Assembly (NCBI GenBank): GCA_963556495.2
Contig: OY747709.1
Location: forward strand, 55,534,400 to 55,598,399
DNA from: Valencia hispanica
Taxonomy: Eukaryota; Chordata; Actinopteri; Cyprinodontiformes; Valenciidae
Direction: 5' to 3'
DNA: 64,000 bases
Shown here in pieces: positions 48,001 to 60,000 of the stretch. Within the stretch, counting starts at the first letter, position 1; each line of letters begins with the position of its first letter. The translations under genes were made by a program, and so were the position numbers. Below the pieces are notes generated by a model that made no database searches, was not told where the DNA came from, and saw only the letters and a program-made list of their open reading frames with translations.

Positions 48001-51000
48001 TTGCATCATTTGCTGTTGTCACTGTTGCGTTCCGTGGAGCTGTTGTTCAAACTCTCTTGAATTTATCTTGTTTTCTCTGTGCTGAGGCCTTTCTAAGTTA
48101 TTTTAACACACAAGCACACTAAAACACGTTTTTCTGGTGGTGTACTTTACGTTTTGGGAACTCCTCGTGTTTCACACAGTTTTTCTTGGGTTGGTAAGGT
48201 CTCGCTAGCTCAGTTAGCTTAGCTTCATTGCGGCTATAGCTACTCTTCTTTCTCCTGTCTCTAACTCTTCTCTTCTCTCTTGCTCTCTCTGTCAGATGTT
48301 TAGTTACTTCCCTGCCTCCTTCAGTGATAATGGTAACTGTAATAAATCTAATATTTTTGTAGCTTTGGAGGCGAGGGTATCAGAATTAGAAGCACGGCTC
48401 CGCGCTGTTGAAAAACCAGCTGATAGCCGAAGCCCATTAGCCAGCACGGAGCCAACAAGGATAGAACCCCCTAGCCGTCCTCCGGTAGAGCCCGCGCAGC
48501 CGGGACCTCAGGCCGGCTGGGTGACTGTACGTAGGAAGCATAGTTCTAGGACCCAGCCCCTGGGCCACCACCAACCGGTCCACGTTTCTAACGGATTTTC
48601 TGCGCTCAGCGACACACCCGCTGAGAGGCCGACCCTGGTAATTGGCAGCTCCATAGTCAGAAACGTGGCATTAGAGACACCATTGACCATAGCCAAATGC
48701 TTGCCAGGGGCCAGAACGGGCGACATCCAATCCTACCTGAAACTACTGGCTAAAGATAAGCGTAAATACAGTAAGATTGTTATTCACGTTGGCGGTAATG
48801 ACACCCGGTTACGCCAATCGGAGGTCATTAAAATTAGTGTAGCTTCGGTGTGTAAGTTTGCCAAAACAATGTCCGACTTGGTAATCTTTTCTGGTCCCCT
48901 GCCTGATCGGACCAGTGACGACATGTTTAGCCGCATGCTGTCATTCCATCAATGGTTGTCTAGGTGGTGTCCCGCAAACGATGTGGGTTACATTGATGCC
49001 TGGCTAACTTTTTGGGGAAAACCTGGTCTGATCCGGAGAGACGGCATCCATCCCACTTTGGATGGAGCAGCTCTTCTTTCTAGGAATATGGACGAATTTA
49101 TTAGTCCTCCAAAACTCTGACAACCCAGGGTCCAGACCAGGAAGCAGAGTCATAGTTTAACCCACCTCTCTGCTGCTTCTGTACTGTTACCCCCCCCATT
49201 TCCCTATAGAAACAGTGTCTTGCCCACGGCCAAAATTAAATGGATTAAAAGTTAAGCCAACAAAAGCAAATTATGGTAATCTAATGAAGATAAATGCGAC
49301 TTTGACTGAACAGAAAAATAAATCTATTAAATGTGGTTTATAAAAACATAAGATCTCTCTCCTCAAAGACTTTGTTAATAAATGACTTGATTTGTGATAA
49401 TCACATTGATTTCCTTTGTCTCACAGAAACCTGGTTGCAGCAGGAGGATTATGTCAGTATAAATGAGTCAACTCCTTCCAGTCATTTAAATTTTCACATT
49501 CCTAGAAGTACTGAGCGAGGAGGAGTTGCAACCACTTTTCATTCTGATTTACTAATTAGTCCCAGACCAACTGATAGCTACAGTTCTTTTGAACATCTAA
49601 CCCTTGATTTTCCTCATCCAAGTTGCAAAACATTAAGACCATTTTTGTTTGTGGTTGTGTATCGTCCACCAGGCCCTTACTCTCAATTCTTGGATCAGAT
49701 CTCACATTTTTTATCTGATTTAGTATTAAATACTGATAGGGTCATTATAGTGGGGGACTTCAATATTCATGTGGATACTGAAAGTGATAGCCTAAATGCA
49801 GCCTTTAATGTTATTTTAGACTCAATTGGCTTTACTCAAAAAGTACAGGGATTGACCCACTCGGGTAAACACACTTTGGACCTTGTACTGACATACGGTA
49901 TTGAGTGTGAGGAAATAACAGTCCACCCACATAACCCGGTCCTGTCTGACCACTTCTTAATAACTTTTGAATTTACTTTAACTGACCATCTTAAATCTGA
50001 AAGAAAATTTCATTATAGTAGAGCTTTATCAGACAATGCTGTAACAATTTTTAAAGAATCTGTTCCATTCTTACTTTCTTCAGTGTCTCAGGGTAACACA
50101 GTGGATGGCAGCAATTGATGGTCTGGTTCACAGCGTTACTTCCTCATTGGGTTTGGCATTAGATAGTGTAGCCCCCTTAAAAAGAAAGTGGCTAGCCATC
50201 GGAGGCTGACTCCTTGGTTTAACACAGAGCTGCATACTTGCATACTATACTGCTGTATAAAAAGACCCTTCGACAAGCTAGAACAGCATATTTTTCATCA
50301 TTAATAGAGGCAAATAAAAACAATCCTAGGTTTCTTTTTAGTACAATTGCCAAACTTACACAGAGTCATAGCTCTGTTGAGCCAACTATTCCCCCAGCTC
50401 TTAGCAGTGATGATTTTATGGGATTCTACATAAATAAAATTAATTCTATTAAAAATGAAATCATTGGCATCCTCCCAAACATGATTACTTCTTCCTCAGT
50501 AAATGAGGCAGCATCGGAAAGAACTGTAGAACCTTATTTGTGCTTAGGCTGTTTTTATTCAGTCGAGCTTTCGGAATTATCAAAAATATTAGCCTCATCT
50601 AAACCTTCAACTTGTATGTTGGACCCAATCCCAACCAGGATATTTAAGGAAGTGTTCCATTTGGTTCCTGGCCCCATTTTGGATATGATGAATCTATCCT
50701 TAGTAAACGGATACGTACCACAAGAATTTAAAATAGCTGTAATTAAACCTTTACTCAAGAAACCTCTTGAGCAAGATGACTTAGTGAATTAAAGACCTAT
50801 GTCTAACCTTCCTTTCTTATCCAAAGTCCTTGAGAAAATTGTTGCTAATCAAGTCTGTGAGCATCTAAACAGTAACGAGCTGTTTGAAGAGTTTCAGTCA
50901 GGTTTTAGAGCTCATCATAGCACTGAAACAGCACTGGTGAAGGTTACTAATGATATTATCATGGCCTCAGATAATGGACTTGTGTCTGTTCTGGTTTTGT

Positions 51001-54000
51001 TAGATCTCAGTGCTACTTCTGTGCTTGGACCAATTCTTTTCACCATATATACGCTTCCAATTGGTAGAATCTTTAGACAGCATGGGATAAATTTCCACAG
51101 CCATGCCAACGATACACAACTATATTTATCCATAAGTCCTGATGAACCCAGTCAGTTAGGTAGATTACAGGCATGTCTGGAAGACATAAAAACATGGATG
51201 AATCTAAACTTTTTGCTTTTAAATTCTGACAAGACATTAGTTGCTGTCTTTGGACCAGAAGTTCTAAAAAAGAAACTGATTAGTCAATCGCTTCATCTGG
51301 ATGGCATTAAATTGGCCCCCAGTAATAACTTAAAGAACCTCGGCGTTATTTTTGACCAAGACTTGACATTTAAATCCCATATTAAACAGGTTTCTAGGAT
51401 TTCCTTCTTTCACCTCCGGAATATTGCTAAAATTAGAAACACCCTGTCCAGGAGTGATGCTGAGAAACTAGTCCATGCATTTGTTACCTCAAGGCTGGAC
51501 TACTGTAATTCTTTACTATCAGGAAGTCCACAAAATGCCATTAAAAGCCTTCAGTTGATCCACAATGCGGCAGCAAGAGATCTGATGAATATTAAAAAGA
51601 GAGATCACATTTATCCTGTTTTAGCTTCCCTTCATTGGCTTCCTGTTAAATCCAGAATAGAATCTAAGATCTTTCTTCTTCCATATAAAGCCCATAATAA
51701 TCAAGCTCCACCATCCATCAGAGATCTAATTGGTCCATATGTTCCTAACAGAGCCCTTCGCTCTCAGACTGGAGGTTTACTTGTAGTTCCTAGGATTTCT
51801 AAAAGTAGAATGGGAGGCAGATCTTTTAGTTATCAGGCTCCTCTCCTGTGGAACCAGCTCCCAGCTTTAGTCCGTGAGGCAGACACTCTGTTTACTTTTA
51901 AGGCCAGGCTTAAAACTTTCCTTTTTGATAAAGCTTATAGTTAGAGTGGCTAAGGTCATCCTGAGCTATCTCTGTAGTTATGCTGCTATAGGCGTAGAGT
52001 GCTCAAGGACAGACTTACCAATTTTCTTCACTCTGCTACTTCCTTTTCTCCTACGACTCTCCAGTTGTATTACAGTACATTCTGTTATTTCGACTGTTAA
52101 CTTTGTTTTCTCTCAGTGTTTTTCTCCCCATAGAAGATATACCTGGTCTGGTATCCTGCTTGGCTGCAATGCCCTGTTGGACGGGGGGCATCGACTGGGA
52201 TGATGCTCCCAGTAACTGAACATCCACTGTGTCCTGTTATCAACTTTTTACTTTCTGTAACATAGAAAGTTCTCTTATATCAGATCTTCTGTTCTTTCTG
52301 TGTCTTAGAGGGGAAAAGAGAGGAAAGGAAAAAGAAAGAAAAACTGGATCCGCTCAGGATAAAAAGAAACAGTTTCAAACACAGCAAATACACCTCAAAC
52401 TTATGCATGCGGCGACCCTAAATGAGCAAACAGGTCCAGCGCTTAAAAACACTTTAAACCAACAATGAACGAGATCTAACTTGTTAAAACTCTATTTTCT
52501 CTATTTATCTCTGCCCAGACACAAGATTAGCATGAATGAAACGGCTCAGTCCTACTTTGCTTTGAAGGAGGTCCAGTCCACTAGGAGGAGAGCAAATTGT
52601 GTCCGTAGTTGAGCAAGAAAGAGAAGAGTTAGGATCCTGCGCAGGAATTTTAAGGACCGTGTTGCCCAACTGCAGGCTGGATGGGCTGGAGATCGTATGC
52701 CTCAACCTGGGTACACCAACAGGATGAGCTCTTCAAAGCTTTGAAATGAGTTCTTCCCCATCCAGCGGGTCAGAACAAAAGAGCATCTTCACCGATGAGA
52801 TGTCCTCTGTTTAGCCGGAGTTTCTGCTAAGAACCTCTGCTGAGAACAGTTTGAAATGGCCGCCACTACCACTCTTATAGCCCTTTGCCCATGATGTCAT
52901 CGTTGATGTCACCATTGATGTCACCATTGGTGGCCAGGGACCAATAGGAGTGTGTTGAGGGTCACCGCTAGGATTGCTGGGAAATGTGGTTTGCTCAGTC
53001 CATTTTTGAAATGGCTCCCAGCCATCCAATAGTCTGTTTAGTTCATCTTATGAAACATGGAATCCCAACCCAGCTCTCCAGTCATTCCAATATTGCATCA
53101 TGATCAACAGTGTCAAATGCTGCACTGAGGTCCAACAGAACCAGCACTGTGGTTCTACCACAATCTGTATTTATGCAGATGTCATTGAAAACTTTGACGA
53201 AGGCAGTCTCAGTGCTGTGGTTACCACGGAAACCAGACTGAAAAACATCAAAGTGGTTTGTCGTTGTTAGGAAGCTATTTAACTGCTAAAACAGCTTTTT
53301 CCACAATTTTACTGATGAATGTAAGATTAAAAATTGGCCTGTAGTTCTGCATTTACATGTTGTCCAGATTATTCTTTTTTAGCAGTGGTTTGATAACTGC
53401 TGTTTTTAAAGTCTGGGGGAAGAGACCTGACAGGAGGGATGAGTTGAGATGTCACCCTTTATCAGTTTTTAAAAGTACTTCATTGGCAGACAACATCCTG
53501 TCAGATAACATCTAACAGTGGATTCTCTTGTCTTTCCCATTTTGAAGACAGTAGGAGGGAAAGAGCTCTCTTTGACTTCAAATTTATATAGTCAGGGCCA
53601 TTCAGTAAATGTTCGTTAAGACAGGTACCTTTGTGTTTTGCAGAGCAGTCAGAAAATACATGCAACCTGTCAGGTTTTTTTGGATGATTGACACCATGGT
53701 GAGGTATGAGCATATACCATGTCTCACCAGGTGGACCAATATCATCAGTCTCTTCTGAATTTCGTGTAATCCTCCTTGTACTTTTCATCTTTCATGAGTT
53801 TGTGTTTCAGCTGACTTAGTCTGTTTTAAACGAGTTTTCTGTTACCTGACATTTGTGGCCTTCTCCTAAATGGAAATGGCCTTTCGAAATGTCCTTTATA
53901 ATTTTTTATCATGCTTCGCTCGAGTTTTTGGAAAAATAATAAATCCTCCTGCGACTTAGTCCTTTCATTTCTCTCAGTCTCTTTCAAATCTCTTTCTAAA

Positions 54001-57000
54001 ACATGTATTGCATCTACAGGAGTGGAGGGAGGGATCTCTTTAACAGTGACTCGATGACAGAGATTGGTTGCGATGTCTGTTTCCTTATAAGGTGTTGAGT
54101 TGCCAACTATGCTCTATCCTAAATCAGTGCGAAGAGCATAAGGCTTGTTATCTTTGCCTAAGATTACTTGTTTAGGTGGTAGAGCTCTAGACAAGTATAA
54201 CCTATGAGGAGACTAACTTCACAACTGAGAAGTGGAGGAACTTCATCTGCAATGGGCAGCAGGTGAGTCCACTGTTTGGCTGTTTCACATGTAGGTATGT
54301 GTTCTCTATTAGCAGGGATGCAGTCCTTTGAATATGCTGTAGGCAGTTTTATGACTGTGGCTGAGTTACAGCCTCTCACTATGACACTTGTACTGCTTAT
54401 AACCGCATTTTTACCCATCATAGTAGTCAGTTTTAGCTTTACTGGGCAAACATCTGCCTGCACCTCATGTGTTACATCCTGATCAATGAAGACAGCATCA
54501 CTTTGAGTGTCTAATAACACATAAACCAGTTTTTCTTTGAGTGTGTTGTTGGCAGTTGACAGCCACACTGGTACTATCATAGATGTGCTGATTGTCTGTT
54601 AAGATCTGGTAACATTAAGTGACATGGCTGTAGATGCTGCAGGTGAGTTACCTTGAGTTGCATTACTCACAACTGAGTAACACTAGGGGGAGCTGTCTGC
54701 ACAGTAACAAAAGAGAATACTGGTACAGGCTGTTTAGGTGTGATGTTTGGGCTCACCTGTTCATCTTTAATTGACTGAACTTCACCTGCCTGTGATAACT
54801 GCCTGTCGTACACTTCAAACCTGGCTCGAGCAGCTTTCATTTTCTTCTGTGCTCTCAAGCGTACCAACTCTGCATTTTGAGCTGCCACTGTTTCTTGTTT
54901 CACGTGCCTGCACTTTCCATTGCTCATAAAGAGTTGTTAGTATTTTTTCCCTTTTACTAATTTCTTCCTTTTGATACATTATCATCTTTTCCGTTTGTAC
55001 TTTAAGTCTTTCAGAGCGTCTTGGCAGATCTGATTTGCTTTGAGCTTTATCTTGGAGCTCATTTAATATTTGTTCTTTGCGTTTGATTGAATACTTAATG
55101 ACGTGTCCGTCTTCACTTTCATCTTGAGGTGAGTCCTTTAGGTCTTTAATTTCTTGCAAAATTGCAATCTGTTCATTTATGGCAGTTTCACTCACTGTTG
55201 CAGCCTGCAAGTCTTCCATTTTACTTCGTCTTGATCAGTTTTATTTTCTGACCAACTTATGCCCTCTGCTGGACATCGCGGGTATTACCGTTGGACCTTG
55301 AGACCACGTTGTGCAGCATGAGGCGCCGGTCAAGCATTCAGTCAATATTTAGAAGGCCAGAACTGGTGGTTAAATGATGATTTATTAGAGCCGTCTGTGT
55401 CATCAACCAACGTAAGAGCTAGGCAAGAACAAAATAACCATAGTTACAATAATTGACATCATTAACCATGATGCATTGCTGATTACATTAGTAACTTTCC
55501 TTCATCTGATACAATCACGTCCTTTTCCATGAACATTTCTAGTCACATAAGTAAACTGTTATAAATACATACCTTGTTCCCAGGCCCGGCCTGTGGCATA
55601 GGCAGTATAGGCAAATGCTAAGGGTGCCGTTTAGCCTAGCAACGCCAGAGCCAAGGAACTTTCTACTTTAATTATACTTCCTTGATACTACAAGGAGAGG
55701 TGCAATGATGGGATTTACATGGCATTGACTTTCTCATACGAGTTCTTACTATAACGCGACCAGGGGGGAGTTGAAGGGATCACACCTACACTTAGCTCAC
55801 TGTGCAGAACAAAACATGAGGCGCCGCAAAGCAGGATGGGAAACCACCTCCACCAATCAGACTTCTTTTACCCGCCATTCGGTTTTCGTTTTTATAGCGT
55901 CAAAATAAGTTAATATGTCTTATCTGGTGCCCAGGGGAGGAAAAAAAGAAAAGAAGAGGAGGAAAAACGCGACAAAGACAAAGGTAATGTTACAGTAAAG
56001 ATGATGTTAATGATATTATTTTGAAGTTACAGAACGATGATCAATAATGTATTGTATAATCTATATATAGCCAGCGCTATCTGCTAGTTCTAACCAAAAT
56101 ATTAACAGTCTATGGTTCCAACAGATAAGCCTAGCGCTGTTACTATGGAAAATAGTAATATGAGGACCTTCCTTGGACAAATGTGCAAATATTAGATCTA
56201 ATCAGGTGTATTAATGTTAATTTCATTGGCATCATTATCTCACGTTTTCCCAGCTTGTAATAATCAATCAAAATACCATTAATAATAATCATAATAATAA
56301 TTCCATAGTTGTAACGCCAGCTGTTAACTGTGTTTCAGCTCATATTGTCTATAAAGTGTGTTTATCATGTTAAACTTGACATCTGTGTTAAAGTTTACAT
56401 CATTAATGTTAGAGCATAACTTAGCATTCCCACATGCAATATTATACTGCAGTTTACTGATTATTTTGCTTTCTGCTAATTACAATTTCATTGTAATGAC
56501 AAAATTAAGATTATTACTAATATGTGAATTACTAATATAATTTGTATCTGAAAAAATACATTGTATATTATACACTATACTATACATCATGTATTTATCT
56601 CTAACCTTGAGTTTCTCATTTATATTATTTCATTTTATTGTATTTTTTGAATCATGTGTTTATAATTAGACTGGTGTCACATACTCCTCTTCTGTCTTCA
56701 GACGCGCTGCTGAGGTTTCTCAGTCCCACCCTTGCCCATCCATCTGTTGCCTCCACCTCAGCAGCACAAACCAGCAGTGATGCAGCAGCATCAAGCGCTC
56801 CTTCTGTTGCTCCAATAGACCCAGCTGACTGGCTTTGAATGTGCAATTGTTTTATTTAAATAAAAGAATGTCTAAAACAAAGCTATTACGTTTCTTGTGA
56901 GTATATGTACACTAGCAGTGCAAGTACTGTACTGCGATGCAAGGGGGCGCAACTTAAAATTTGCCTAGGGCACCAAATTGATTAGGGCCGGGCCTGCATG

Positions 57001-60000
57001 TTCACCTTATCAACTAAAGCTAAAAATTAATTATTTAAACTTTCCGTATTTCCTTCTCTGTTTGCTGTTAATTAGTTTACTTTTTGTTACGTTCTCTTTC
57101 ATTCAACAGATTCACATTTACACTTCCGTCTTACGTTGCCATACTTCTGTTACTAAGAACCTTCAAAAATAAAAGCTTATAAACTTATGCTATAGTTAAC
57201 ATATAATAAATAGTTATCCTTTACAATTTATTTCACCAAAAGAGAGTTACAGAGTAAACTGCAGCCTTGGGTTTAAAGGCCTTCCATCAGTGCACTCATT
57301 CAAATATGTTCATGAAAAACAATAAACCATACTTCGTCTATTTCAATGGCTCAGTCCATTGAATTAGACTCAACCTTTGTTTTAGTAATTCAGATGTATA
57401 TTTATTCACTGCAGTGGTGTGTGGTAACTCAACACTTCCTACCCATGAATACATTATTGTTGATGAGCTGAAGAACTGGACAGAAGCTCGGAGGTACTGC
57501 AGACAACATCACACAGACCTGGCAACCATAGACAACATGGAGGATGTGAGGATACTGAATAACCTGGCAGCATCTATGGGTAAAACTCAGGTATGATCAC
57601 GTTTCTTTGATCTCACTGTGGTTAAAATGTGATAAAGTTTTCTGATTGGCTTTATTTAGGGTTATAGCAGGGGTGGAGATTTGGGGAGGAGGGGTGACCA
57701 TGGGAATTCAACTAAATTTAGACAAAAAGACTGCAGGGTCACATTAAGGCTTCCAAAGGTTCTGATTTCTGGCAGAACAGTCATGCATGTTAAAACTGGT
57801 TTGCATAACAGTAAATAAAAACTCTATAAACTACATGATTAGAGAAGGAATCAGAATGTCACGTTTACTTGATTCTAAATAATGAAGTGTCGTTTTCAGC
57901 CGGCCTGGATCGGATTGTATGACGATGTGAACAGCTGGAGGTGGTCCATGTCAGACGTCTACCAACATGAGGAGAACCAGTTCAGGAACTGGGCAGCTGG
58001 AGAACCAAACAATGAATTTGGCAAAGAGAGTTGTGGTGCATTAAGCACTAATGGACCCTGGTATGATGTGCCCTGCTCTCAAACCCTAAAGACGGTTTGC
58101 TTTAATGCCAGCGGTGAGGATTTTATTAGTTACAGAACATGAAAACAAGGCTTTAGATGTTTGTACCGGCCTCTCTGGTTCTGTTTTCCTCAATGATTAA
58201 AAATTGTTTTTTTAGGTTTTCTTGTTTGGTTACATATCTGTTATGGTCTGTTTTCAGGGACAAGTCCAACGTTTTATTACAGCAGTGTTAAGAGGACCTG
58301 GGGTGAAGCTCAGAGCTACTGCAGAGAACATTACACAGACCTGGTCAGAGTGAGAAACATGTCTGACAACAAGGTGATAAAGGATCTGATCTCAAAACCA
58401 GTCTGGATCGGTCTGTACCGAGACTCCTGGAAGTGGGTGGATGGAATGAACTCCTCATACAGGTACTGGAATAGTGTGAAACCCAATAACAACGGGAAGG
58501 AGGAATGTGCTGCTGCTAACTTTGGAAACGCTGGGAAATGGGAGGACAGGAGCTGTGGTGAGAAGAAAGCCTTCGTTTGTTATATTGGTGAGGAATCCTT
58601 CAGTCTGCTGCTCTAATGAAGTTACTCTGACAGCTCCTGAATCCAATGAACATCTGGTATTCTGCTTTCTTCATTCTTGATTATGAGCTACGTTGACTGG
58701 GTCTATCTCTAAACATCGACTGCGAAGTTATAAAATACTTATTAATGTCACACAGTAGCTCAAGAGAAATTCAAATATAACCTAAAATGTTCAACATAAG
58801 TAAGCAAATTTTTATTCTTAACTGAATATTTAAAGGCTACACATTTCAAGCGTCTATTTTATGATGTTCTGTCATGTTTTTTAAATCCAACCGTTTTGCC
58901 ATCTCTGCCACTTGGTACTGTGGTTTGACTTGCTGGTTGTGAATGGTTCTTTTTAAACCAAGCAAATGCAGCATCCGTACTCTGATTGGATTAAAAAGAT
59001 CGTCTGTGATTGGCTGGTGGTGTGGTTCGTTTACAACAATTTAAGTTATGAACGCAGACACTGGGTGAGCATGAGCCATATAGCCACATTTGAGCTATTA
59101 CTGAACTGAACTTCATGAAACCAGGCCCTCCTACTGCACGACATCAGGAACTTCGATTATTTTAATGACTGTGGATACAGTGCAATATTGTTTTTATGGG
59201 TATGCGGTTGTGCGTGTTTGATGGAGAAAAATTTTAGAAATCCTGAGGTACGTTTTTTAAGTCTTTTAAGTATTTATTATCCACAAGCGACAATGACAAT
59301 AAAGGTGATTGATATAATTTTGAGTAAAACTGCAGGTAAAAGTGAGGGTCTTATAACACCAGCAATCTTACAGTTACCCACGGTATTTGACTAACTAGAA
59401 ATAAAATGTCTCTAGAATGTTTGGTACCTGTCCTAAAAAGAAACCTAGAATTGTTCTTATTCTCCTCTATTAATGATGAAAATTATGCTGTTCTAGCTTG
59501 ATACTCGGAGGGTCTTTTTATACAGCAGCGGACAGTTATATCCAGGTTACATAAGAATCCTCCAGATGTGTAGATCTCCATTTTCTTTACAATTTCCTAG
59601 TGTTCTGTTTTAAAGAACACAGCTCTGAATTAAACCAGAGAGCCAACCTCCTATGGCTAATTACCTTCTTTTTTTAGGAAGTTGCACTTTCTGATACTGT
59701 TGCTACATATTGGTCCAGGAGGAGTGACTGCTGCAAGTCAATGACTCGATCCAATCTGCTGGGTTTCCTTAGATAGAACAGATTTGAATGTATATAGGAT
59801 TACATTGAAATGACTTGTAAATTGCCTCGAAATAACGTGGGTTGTGAATTGGCGCTATATACAGTGGGGCAAAACTGTTTTTGCCTGGCACTGATTGTGC
59901 AAGTTGTCCCACTTAAAAGACAAGAGAAGTCTTTTCATCATAGGTAGGCTACACTTTAACTTCAAGAGACAGAATGTAAAAAAAAAAAAATCCAGGAAAT

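Larger units (their letters stand above)
47976..52302 (+). mobile_element. L2 LINE, near full length but defective
   Basis: 5' untranslated region, ORF1 (48296-49120), ORF2 (49333-51944, broken) and the start of the 3' tail, which stops at 52302 where an LTR-like fragment joins. The 5' limit is approximate. Same family as the - strand copy at 45756-47975. Confidence 0.85.

Noticed and set aside
48296..49120. Host GDSL esterase gene
   Set aside because: Position before an endonuclease-RT and the coiled-coil/Pro-rich start match L2 ORF1.
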